Of a stretch of 64,000 bases of DNA, positions 8,181-15,893 are shown one piece after another. Numbering within the stretch: the first letter of the stretch is position 1; each line of letters starts with the position of its first letter. A program made the translations under genes and the position numbers. The notes under the pieces are model-generated. The model searched no databases and was not told the DNA's origin. It saw only the letters and a program-made list of their open reading frames with translations. This stretch comes from Paucibacter_B soli (GTDB lineage: Bacteria; Pseudomonadota; Gammaproteobacteria; Burkholderiales; Burkholderiaceae_C), in NCBI RefSeq assembly GCF_037482845.1, contig NZ_JBBHJW010000014.1, positions 42,111 to 106,110 on the forward strand, written 5' to 3'.

Positions 8181-9082
8181 GTTCCCTGACCCTCTACACC
8201 CCAGCCGGCGTGCTGGCACAGGCCCAGCCCCTCAAGCGTGCCGCCAAGCGCCTGGGCGCGCTGGGCTTCGAGGTGACGATAGACGAAGCGGCGCTGGCCA
8301 AGCATCAGCGCTTTGCCGGTGACGATGCAACGCGCCTGCAAGCCATCCACCGCGTGGCCCGGGCCGCGCCCTCGGTGGCGCTGGCCACGCGCGGCGGCTA
8401 CGGCCTGACGCGCTTGCTGGACCAGCTCGACTGGACCTTGCTGGCCAAGAGCGTGGAGCGCGGCACCCGCTGGGTCGGGCAGAGCGATCTGACCTCGCTG
8501 CAGCTGGGGCTGCTGGCCAAGGCCAAGCTGCAGAGTTGGGCTGGCCCGCTGGCCTGCGATGACTTTGGCCGCAGCGATGCCGAGGGCGGCGTGGACGACG
8601 TGACGCAGGGTTGTTTCACCGAGGCCATGAGCGGGCTGCTGGAGGCGGTGGGCTTTCGCACCGAGGCCGGGCACGACGGCTTCGAGGCGCGCGGCACCCT
8701 GTGGGGCGGCAATCTGTGCGTGCTCAACTCGCTGCTGGGCACGCCCTACCTTCCGCGCATCAAGGGAGGCATCCTGTTTCTGGAGGATGTCAACGAGCAC
8801 CCCTATCGGGTTGAACGCAATCTGCTGCAGCTGCAACAGGCGGGGGTGCTGGACGCGCAGAAGGCCATCGTGCTGGGTGAATTCAGCGCATGGAAGAAGT
8901 CGCCGCTGGACCGTGGCTACACGCTGAAGACGGCCATCGAGGCGGTGCGTGCGCGCACCAAGACGCCGATCTTCACCGGTCTGCCCTTCGGCCACGTGGC
9001 CACCAAGGTCTGCCTGCCGGTGGGCGCCCGCGTGGACATGGTGGTGCAGGGGCGCGACGCGCTGCTGGCCTGGGGCCACTGA
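8177..9082 (+). CDS. ldcA: muramoyltetrapeptide (LD-) carboxypeptidase, peptidase family S66
   Basis: 301 aa. It removes the terminal D-Ala from recycled murein tetrapeptides in the cytoplasm. The Ser-Glu-His triad of the family is visible: S103 in GQSDLTSL, E203 in LFLEDVNEHPY and H273 in LPFGHVATK. The RGGYGLTRLL motif precedes the serine. No signal peptide is present, as expected. The ATG overlaps the tadA stop (ATGA), so the two are one transcript. The following ABC importer starts 7 bases after its stop and may belong to the same operon, which would fit peptide or muropeptide uptake and recycling. That last link is inference. Confidence 0.93.
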   Translation: MSSLTLYTPAGVLAQAQPLKRAAKRLGALGFEVTIDEAALAKHQRFAGDDATRLQAIHRVARAAPSVALATRGGYGLTRLLDQLDWTLLAKSVERGTRWVGQSDLTSLQLGLLAKAKLQSWAGPLACDDFGRSDAEGGVDDVTQGCFTEAMSGLLEAVGFRTEAGHDGFEARGTLWGGNLCVLNSLLGTPYLPRIKGGILFLEDVNEHPYRVERNLLQLQQAGVLDAQKAIVLGEFSAWKKSPLDRGYTLKTAIEAVRARTKTPIFTGLPFGHVATKVCLPVGARVDMVVQGRDALLAWGH

Positions 9083-9088
9083 CCTGTC

Positions 9089-11305
9089 GTGGCAGGGGGC
9101 GTGTTGAAACGACTGTGCTGGGGCATGCTGGCCTGCGTGGGCGTGCTGCTGGGTGCCTGCAACAACAGCCCCTATCCGATCGGTGCCGAGAAGGACAACA
9201 CGCTCTATATGTCCTTCGATGAGCGCTCGCCGCGCTATCTGGACCCGACCGCCTCCTACACCGCGCCCGAGGGTGCCTACGCCTACCATATCTACGAGCC
9301 GCTCTACGGCTACCACTACCTCAAGCGTCCCTACCAGCTGGAGGGCCGCGCCGCGGCCGAGGTAGTCAAACCCTATTACCTGGACGCCAAGGGTGAGCGT
9401 CTGCCCGACGATGCGCCGGCCGAGCAGATCGCCCAGGCGGTCTACGACATCCCCATCCGCCGCGGACTGCGCTACGCGCCGCACCCGGCCTTTGCCAAGA
9501 ATGCCCAGGGGCAGTACATCTACCACCGCCTCACACGCGCGGAGCTCGGTGACAAGCGTTCGCCCTGGGAGTTTGCCCAGCAGGGCACGCGCGAGCTGGT
9601 GGCTGAGGACTTCGTGTTTGCCATCAAGCGCCAGGCCACTCCGCGTATCGAGGCGCCGCTGTTCGGTGTGTTCTCGGAACATGTGCTTGGCCTCAAAGCC
9701 TACAGCCAGCGGGTGCGTGAGGAGAACGCCAAGCTGCTCAAGGGCCTGCCCGACAACCTCGCCGACAAGCCGTTCCTGGACTTTCGCAAGTGGCCGCTGG
9801 AAGGGGCCGAGGCCCTGGACTCGCATACCTTGCGCATCCGGCTCAATGGCAAGTACCCGCAGTTTCAGTACTGGTTGGCCACCACCTTCTTCGCACCCGT
9901 GCCTTGGGAGGTGGACGCCTTCTATGCCCAGCCGGGCATGAACGAGAACAGCCTGTCGTGGAACCAGTGGCCGGTGGGCACCGGCCCCTTCATGATGACC
10001 GAGTATGTGCAGGACCGCCGCCATGTGATGGCGCGCAACCCCTATTACCGCCAGGACAGCTACCCCTGTGAGGGGGCGCCCGGCGACAAGGCCGCCGGTC
10101 TGCTGGACGATTGCGGCAAGCGCCTGCCCTTTGTCGACAAGATCGTCGCCAACATCATCAAGGAGAGGGTGCCGCGCAAGGAATTGTTCAAGCAGGGCTA
10201 TCTGGACCTGCCCGAGATCGAGCGCACTGACTGGGGCGTCGAGTTCATGGTGGACAAGAGCGACTCCGACGAGGTGTTCCGCAACTACGCGGCGAAGGGC
10301 TACCGCTTGCCCATGGATACCGACATCGGCAGCTGGTACGTGGGCTTCAACTGGCTGGATCCGGTGGTGGGGCAGGGCAGCACGCCGGAGCAGCGCGAGC
10401 GCAACAAGAAGCTGCGCCAGGCCATCTCGATCGCGATCGACTGGGAGGAGGGCTATGGCCGCATCTTCCGCAACAAGGGCGGCGATGCCGCCCATGGCCC
10501 CACGCCACCCGGCGTGTTCGGCTCGCGCGAGGGCCAGCCGGGCTGGCACAACCCGGTGACGCACAAGATGGTGGATGGCAAGGTGCAACGGCGCTCCATC
10601 GAGGAGGCCAAGGCCCTGCTGGCCGAGGCCGGCTACCCGGAGGGGCGCGACGCCGGCACCGGCAAGCCCCTGGTGCTGAGCTATGACTTCATGCGCGTGG
10701 TCACGCCCGAGATGAAGGCCGAGAACGACTGGATGGTCAAGCAGTTCGCCAAGTTGGGGCTACAGCTGGACGTGCGCGCCACCGACTTCAACCAGTTCCA
10801 GGAAAAGGTGCTCAAGGGCAAGCACCAGATCTACTGGTGGGGCTGGTTGGCCGACTATCCGGATGCCGAGAACTTCCTGTTCCTGCTCTACGGCCCGAAC
10901 AGCAAGTCCAGGTTCGAGGGCGAGAACGCCTCCAACTACGAGAACCCCGCGTTTGATCGCCTCTACAAGCGCCTGCAGACCCTGGACGATGGCCCGGAAA
11001 AGCAGCGCGTAATGGACGAGATGCTGGCCATCGTGCGCGAGGACGCGCCCTGGTCCTGGGGCTACTGGCCCTATGTGGGCCTGGCCTTCCAGCACTGGGT
11101 CTACAACGGCAAGCCCAGCATCGTGGTACGCGACGTGGGGCGCTATTACCGCGTCGATGCCGCCGAGCGCGCGCGCAGGCAGGCCGAGTGGAACCATCCG
11201 ATCTGGTGGCCCCTGCTGCTGCTGGCGGCGGGCGCGGCCGTGATCGCCTGGCTGACGCGCCGTTCCTTCCGCGCCCGCGAGCTCGCCACCGCGCGCGGCG
11301 CCTGA
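9089..11305 (+). CDS. peptide-type ABC transporter substrate-binding lipoprotein (SBP_bac_5)
   Basis: 738 aa, longer than the usual 530-600. A lipoprotein signal ends in LLGAC with cysteine at C24. The body is a family 5 extracellular solute-binding protein, shown by the RGLRYAPH region, the WPVGTGPFMMTEY segment followed by ARNPYYRQD, and the late LRQAISIAIDWEEGY helix. Unusually, a second hydrophobic segment lies at the C-terminus (about 706-721), followed by a basic tail, so the protein may be held to the inner membrane at that end. The start is GTG at 9089; other GTG/TTG codons nearby would only trim the signal n-region. It is the first gene of an SBP-permease-permease-ATPase operon. Confidence 0.88.
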   Translation: MAGGVLKRLCWGMLACVGVLLGACNNSPYPIGAEKDNTLYMSFDERSPRYLDPTASYTAPEGAYAYHIYEPLYGYHYLKRPYQLEGRAAAEVVKPYYLDAKGERLPDDAPAEQIAQAVYDIPIRRGLRYAPHPAFAKNAQGQYIYHRLTRAELGDKRSPWEFAQQGTRELVAEDFVFAIKRQATPRIEAPLFGVFSEHVLGLKAYSQRVREENAKLLKGLPDNLADKPFLDFRKWPLEGAEALDSHTLRIRLNGKYPQFQYWLATTFFAPVPWEVDAFYAQPGMNENSLSWNQWPVGTGPFMMTEYVQDRRHVMARNPYYRQDSYPCEGAPGDKAAGLLDDCGKRLPFVDKIVANIIKERVPRKELFKQGYLDLPEIERTDWGVEFMVDKSDSDEVFRNYAAKGYRLPMDTDIGSWYVGFNWLDPVVGQGSTPEQRERNKKLRQAISIAIDWEEGYGRIFRNKGGDAAHGPTPPGVFGSREGQPGWHNPVTHKMVDGKVQRRSIEEAKALLAEAGYPEGRDAGTGKPLVLSYDFMRVVTPEMKAENDWMVKQFAKLGLQLDVRATDFNQFQEKVLKGKHQIYWWGWLADYPDAENFLFLLYGPNSKSRFEGENASNYENPAFDRLYKRLQTLDDGPEKQRVMDEMLAIVREDAPWSWGYWPYVGLAFQHWVYNGKPSIVVRDVGRYYRVDAAERARRQAEWNHPIWWPLLLLAAGAAVIAWLTRRSFRARELATARGA

Positions 11306-11316
11306 GGCCTGAGGAC

Positions 11317-12300
11317 ATGATCAAGTACCTGCTACGTCGCCTCGGCTACGGCATCGCCGTGCTGGTGGGCGTGAACCTGCTGACCTTCTTCCTGTTCTTC
11401 TCGGTCAACACGCCCGACGACATGGCGCGCCTGAACATCGGCGGCAAGCGCGTCACCCAGGAGCAGATCGAGAAATGGAAGACCGAGCGCGGCTACGACA
11501 AGCCGCTGTACTACGACGCAGCGCAGGCGGGCAGCCAGAAGTTCACCCACACGATTCTGTGGGAGCGCTCGATCTCGCTGATGCTGCTGGACTTCGGCCG
11601 CTCGGATGCGCGCCAGGCCGTCAACATCGGGCACGAGGTCAAGGTGCGCATGGGCGTGAGCCTGCAGCTGGCGGTGCCGCTCTTTGTGCTGCAGGTGATC
11701 GTGAGCACCGCCTTCGCGCTGCTGCTGGTGTTCTTCCGCAACACGCGCATCGACTTCTGGGGCGTGGTGCTGTGCGTGCTGATGCTGTCGATCTCCAGCC
11801 TGTTCTACATCATCGTCGGCCAATACTTCTTCTCGCGCCTGTTGCGACTGGTGCCCATCGGCGGCTACGAGCCGGGCCTGGACGCGATCAAGTTCCTGGC
11901 CCTGCCCATCGTGCTCTCGCTGCTCTCGCGCCTGGGCGGCGAGGCGCGCCTGTACCGCGCCATGTTCCTGGAGGAGGTGGGCAAGGACTATGTGCGCACC
12001 GCCCGCGCCAAGGGGCTCTCCGAACCGGTGGTGCTGTTCCGCCACGTGCTGCGCAATGCGCTGATTCCCATCATCACCAGCGCCGGCTCCTACCTGCCCT
12101 ATGTGTTCCTGGGCAGCCTGGTGTTCGAGAGCTTCTTCGGCATCCCCGGCCTGGGCGCCTTCATCATCGAGGCCATCTCGGGCCAGGACTTCGCCATCGT
12201 GCGCACCATGGTGTTCCTGGGCGCGGCCCTTTATGTGGCCAGCAATGCGCTCATCGACCTGGCCTACACCTGGGTGGATCCGCGCGTGCGGCTGTCCTGA
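11317..12300 (+). CDS. peptide-type ABC transporter permease (DppB/YejB-like)
   Basis: 327 aa inner-membrane permease starting MIKYLLRRLGYGIAVLVG, the standard DppB-type first helix. Five further helices follow. The cytoplasmic EAA loop that docks the ATPase is seen as DYVRTARAKGLSEPVVLFRHVLRNALIP. The large periplasmic loop after helix 1 (about residues 30-105) is longer than in DppB. It is followed 24 bases later by the second permease. Confidence 0.93.
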   Translation: MIKYLLRRLGYGIAVLVGVNLLTFFLFFSVNTPDDMARLNIGGKRVTQEQIEKWKTERGYDKPLYYDAAQAGSQKFTHTILWERSISLMLLDFGRSDARQAVNIGHEVKVRMGVSLQLAVPLFVLQVIVSTAFALLLVFFRNTRIDFWGVVLCVLMLSISSLFYIIVGQYFFSRLLRLVPIGGYEPGLDAIKFLALPIVLSLLSRLGGEARLYRAMFLEEVGKDYVRTARAKGLSEPVVLFRHVLRNALIPIITSAGSYLPYVFLGSLVFESFFGIPGLGAFIIEAISGQDFAIVRTMVFLGAALYVASNALIDLAYTWVDPRVRLS

Positions 12301-12324
12301 GCCCCACATCGAAGATTAGGAATC

Positions 12325-13782
12325 ATGTCATCGTTCAAGATCGTCGTGCTCTGGACCGATGTGGCCCTGTGGGCCATGTTCGCCGCCTTGCTGGGCTATC
12401 TGCTGCGCATCCTGCGCCAGCCCCATGTGCGCGTCACCTGGGCGCGCGTGCTGCGCGATGCGGCCTCCTGCTGTGCCGGTGTGGTGCTGCTGCTGTTCAT
12501 GGCGGTGACGCTGCTGGACAGCCTGCATTTCCGCCGCGCCCTGGATGGCGTCGAGGGCGCCGGCGCGACCGGCCAGCCCTTCTACAGCACCCGCACCGAA
12601 TCGCTGCTCGACCTGCTGCTGGCGCGCCAGGTGGCGATGCGCGAGACCAGCTATTCGGCGCCGCTGGCCTACCAGGGTTTCAACAAGGACAACATCAGCG
12701 AGGGCGGCGAGCTGCGCCGCGACTACCCGCGCCTGCAGTTCGGCGGCGCCCATCTGCGCCTGCCGGCCGAGCAATGGGCCGGCGATGTGCTGGGCCGCGC
12801 CCTGCGCGGGCTGGCCTGGGGCCTGCTGGCCGTGCTGCTGCTGGGCTTAGGCCTGGTGGCCGCGCTCGCCGCCGGCCATGGCGGATGGCGGAGGGCGCTG
12901 CAGGACCTGCTGCGCGACCGCACGCATTACCCGCTGCGCGCGGTGCTGCTGACCCTGGCGGTCACCGCGCTGCTGAGCGGGCCCAGCATCGCGCTGATGG
13001 ATCACTACCATGTGTTCGGCACCGACCGCACTGGCAACGACGTGCTCTATCAGGCGCTCAAGAGCATACGCACCGCCTTCGTGATCGGCGCGCTCTCCAC
13101 CCTCGCGACCCTGCCGCTGGCCCTGGTGCTGGGCATCCTGGCCGGCTATTTCAAGGGCTGGGTGGACGAGTTGATCCAGTACCTCTACACCCTGCTGACC
13201 TCGGTGCCCAATGTGCTGCTGATCGCCGCCTGCGTGCTGATGGTTCAGGTCTTCCTCGACAAGAACCCCGATCTGTTCGAGACCAGCGTGGAGCGCGCGG
13301 ACCTGAAGATGTTCCTGCTGTGCCTGATCCTGGGCGTGACGGGCTGGGCCACGCTGTGCCGGCTGATCCGCGGCGAGACGCTCAAGCTGCGCGAGCTGGA
13401 CTATGTGCAGGCCGCCACCGCCTTCGGCGTCGGGTCGCTGCGCATCATGTGGCGCCACATCGTGCCCAATGTGATGCACCTGGTGCTGATCACCACGGTG
13501 CTGAGCTTCTCGGACCTGATCCTCTACGAGGCGGTGTTGACCTATGTGGGGGTGGGCGTGGACCCGGGCATGAACAGCTTTGGCGGCATGATCAATCTGG
13601 CGCGCGCCGAGATGTCGCGCGACCCGCTGGTGTGGTGGAGCTTTGCCGCGGCCTTCGGCTTCATGGTGAGCCTGGTGCTGGCCGCCAACCTGTTTGCCGA
13701 TGGCGTGCGCGATGCCTTCGACCCGCGCGCCCGCAGTCTGCGCCCGCGCGTGCTGGGCCTGGCCAAGACGCGCAAGGCCTGA
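12325..13782 (+). CDS. peptide-type ABC transporter permease (DppC/YejE-like) with long N-terminal extension
   Basis: 485 aa against about 300 for DppC. The C-terminal 250 residues are an ordinary BPD_transp_1 domain, with the FGTDRTGNDVLYQ entry segment and the EAA loop LDYVQAATAFGVGSLRIMWRHIVPN. The N-terminal 230 residues add at least three predicted helices (about 8-28, 44-63, 158-182), with an approximately 90-residue soluble loop between the second and third. YejE-type permeases have a shorter version of this. The extension and the matching long loop in the partner permease suggest a special docking surface for the long binding protein. Confidence 0.9.
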   Translation: MSSFKIVVLWTDVALWAMFAALLGYLLRILRQPHVRVTWARVLRDAASCCAGVVLLLFMAVTLLDSLHFRRALDGVEGAGATGQPFYSTRTESLLDLLLARQVAMRETSYSAPLAYQGFNKDNISEGGELRRDYPRLQFGGAHLRLPAEQWAGDVLGRALRGLAWGLLAVLLLGLGLVAALAAGHGGWRRALQDLLRDRTHYPLRAVLLTLAVTALLSGPSIALMDHYHVFGTDRTGNDVLYQALKSIRTAFVIGALSTLATLPLALVLGILAGYFKGWVDELIQYLYTLLTSVPNVLLIAACVLMVQVFLDKNPDLFETSVERADLKMFLLCLILGVTGWATLCRLIRGETLKLRELDYVQAATAFGVGSLRIMWRHIVPNVMHLVLITTVLSFSDLILYEAVLTYVGVGVDPGMNSFGGMINLARAEMSRDPLVWWSFAAAFGFMVSLVLAANLFADGVRDAFDPRARSLRPRVLGLAKTRKA

Positions 13783-13784
13783 GC

Positions 13785-15626
13785 ATGCTGCACATCGACG
13801 ATCTCAATGTCACCCTGGATGCCGATGCCGGCCTGGTGCGCGCCATCGACGGCATGCAGCTGACGCTGCAGCGCGGCGAGACCTTTGCCCTGGTGGGCGA
13901 ATCGGGTTGCGGCAAGAGCATGACGGCGCTGGCGCTGATGCGCCTGCTGCCCGACAACGGCCGCATCACGGCGGGCCGGCTGGAGCTGGACGGGCGCGAG
14001 GTGTTCGGGCTCAGCGAGGCGCAGATGCGCGGCGTGCGTGGCGGTCGCATCGGCATGATCTTCCAGGAGCCCGCCACCAGCCTGAATCCGGTCATGCGGG
14101 TGGGCGCACAGATCGTCGAGGCGATCGAGGCGCACACCGCCCTGCGCGGCGCCCAGGCGCGCGCCAAGGCGATAGCCTGGCTGAGGCGGGTCGGCATTCC
14201 CGAGCCCGAGCGTCGCATCGACGAATACCCGTTCCGCCTGTCGGGAGGGCAGAAGCAGCGCGTCATGATCGCGATGGCGCTGGCCGCAGAGCCGGATTTC
14301 CTGATCGCCGACGAGCCCACCACCGCGCTGGACGTGACGATACAGGCGCAGATCCTGCAATTGCTGATGGAGCTGCAGCGCGAGCGTGGCCTGGGCCTGC
14401 TGCTCATCACCCATGATCTGGCGGTGGTGGCCGGCATGGCGCATCAGGTGGCGCTGATGTATGCGGGCCAGATCGTCGAGCTGGCACCCGCTGCCCAGTT
14501 CTTTGCCGAGCCCAAGCATCCCTATGCGCGGCTGCTGCTGCAGGCCTTGCCGGATGCCGGCAAGCGCGGCGCGGCCCTGGCGGCTATCGCCGGCACGGTG
14601 CCGTCGCTGTGGTTGCAGTTCGAGGGCTGCCGTTTTGCGCCGCGCTGCGACCGCGCCATGCGGCACTGCGCCGCGCAGCCGCCGCTGCTGAGCCAACAGG
14701 CAGCGACGCATGAAGTGCGTTGCCTGCTCTACAGCGCGCCCGGCGAGGCCCTGCCGACTACCGCACCGGCGCGGCCCGACACCGCCCCGGCCGCGGCGCC
14801 AGCGCCTGGCGCGCAGCCCCTGCTGGCGGTGCGCGATCTGCGCGTCGTCTACGGTGGGCTGCGGCGCGGTGGCCGGCGCGAGTTCCGGGCGGTGGACGGC
14901 GTGTCCTTCGATATCGCGGCCGGCCAGACCCTGGCCCTGGTGGGCGAATCGGGCTGCGGCAAGACCACCTCGGGCAAGGCCATCGTGCAATTGCTGCGCC
15001 AGCAGGCGCGTGTCGAGGGTCAGGCCTTGCTGGATGGGGTGGACCTGTTCGGTCTGCAGGGTCAGGCCTTGCGCGCGGCGCGCCGCCAGGTGCAGATCAT
15101 CTTCCAGGACCCGTTCGCCTCTCTGAACCCGCGCATGCGCGTCATGGAGGTGCTGGAGGAGGGCCTGCTGGCGCTGCGCCCCGAGCTGGACGCGCCGGCG
15201 CGGCGCGAGCTGCTGCTGGCGCTGCTGGACCAGGTGGGCCTGCGGCGCGATGCCCTGGAGCGTTTTCCGCACGAGTTTTCGGGCGGCCAGCGCCAGCGCA
15301 TCGCGATCGCGCGTGCGCTGGCGGTCCGGCCCAGGCTGATCGTCTGCGACGAGCCGACCTCGGCACTGGATGTCTCGGTGCAAGCCCAGATCCTCAATCT
15401 GCTGCGCGAACTGCAGCGCAGCCAGGGTCTGGCCTTTCTCTTCATCACCCACAACATCGGCGTGGTGGAGTACATCGCCGACGCCGTGGCGGTGATGCAG
15501 GGCGGTGCGATCGTCGAGGCGGGACGCACCGATTCGGTGCTTGAACGGCCGCAGCACGCCTACACACGCAGCCTGCTACAGGCCGTGCCGCGGCTGGGCT
15601 CGGCGCCCATGACCTTGGGCAGTTGA
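13785..15626 (+). CDS. ABC transporter ATP-binding protein with two fused nucleotide-binding domains (YejF-like)
   Basis: 613 aa. Two complete ATPase domains equal DppD and DppF joined. Domain 1 has Walker A GESGCGKS at 38-45, the signature LSGGQKQR and Walker B LIADEPTT. Its oligopeptide-type C-terminal extension has cysteines (GCRFAPRCDRAMRHC), as in the oligo_HPY segment. Domain 2 has Walker A GESGCGKTT at about 386, signature FSGGQRQR and Walker B LIVCDEPTS. An Ala/Pro-rich linker joins them. Such fused ATPases occur in Yej (microcin C/peptide) and glutathione-type importers. It begins 2 bases after the permease stop and closes the operon. Confidence 0.95.
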   Translation: MLHIDDLNVTLDADAGLVRAIDGMQLTLQRGETFALVGESGCGKSMTALALMRLLPDNGRITAGRLELDGREVFGLSEAQMRGVRGGRIGMIFQEPATSLNPVMRVGAQIVEAIEAHTALRGAQARAKAIAWLRRVGIPEPERRIDEYPFRLSGGQKQRVMIAMALAAEPDFLIADEPTTALDVTIQAQILQLLMELQRERGLGLLLITHDLAVVAGMAHQVALMYAGQIVELAPAAQFFAEPKHPYARLLLQALPDAGKRGAALAAIAGTVPSLWLQFEGCRFAPRCDRAMRHCAAQPPLLSQQAATHEVRCLLYSAPGEALPTTAPARPDTAPAAAPAPGAQPLLAVRDLRVVYGGLRRGGRREFRAVDGVSFDIAAGQTLALVGESGCGKTTSGKAIVQLLRQQARVEGQALLDGVDLFGLQGQALRAARRQVQIIFQDPFASLNPRMRVMEVLEEGLLALRPELDAPARRELLLALLDQVGLRRDALERFPHEFSGGQRQRIAIARALAVRPRLIVCDEPTSALDVSVQAQILNLLRELQRSQGLAFLFITHNIGVVEYIADAVAVMQGGAIVEAGRTDSVLERPQHAYTRSLLQAVPRLGSAPMTLGS

Positions 15627-15893
15627 CAAGCCCTTGTTCAAGTGGGTGTTCTGGCGTGGCGTTACCGCAACGAAGGGGTCGAGCCCAATGCCGGCTTCTG
15701 CAGTGTTTTCAATGACTTACAGCACTTAGCGGAAGAGCCTAGGGACACTACGGGGGAGGCTGACGCGTGACTGAATTGACACTCGCACGACCCCAATCTG
15801 AGATGGATGCTCAGGCCAAGGTCGAGCCTTATCGTGGCTCGCCAAGCGTGCCCAGTTTCAGTACGCGAATGTTTCTCACAAAGGAGTCCTTAT

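Noticed and set aside
8156..10588. An 810-codon open frame on the minus strand opposite tadA, ldcA and the ABC binding protein
   Set aside because: It is antisense to well-supported genes, its His/Gln/Leu/Ala-rich translation resembles no protein, and such frames arise from GC-biased third positions.
11475..15626. A 1383-codon frame ending at the ABC ATPase stop
   Set aside because: Only its last 613 codons (from 13785) are the real ATPase. The upstream part is an out-of-phase shadow of the two permeases.
15619..15645. Terminator after the ABC operon (TTGACAAG ... CTTGTTCAA)
   Set aside because: Imperfect pairing with a bulge and no T-tract.
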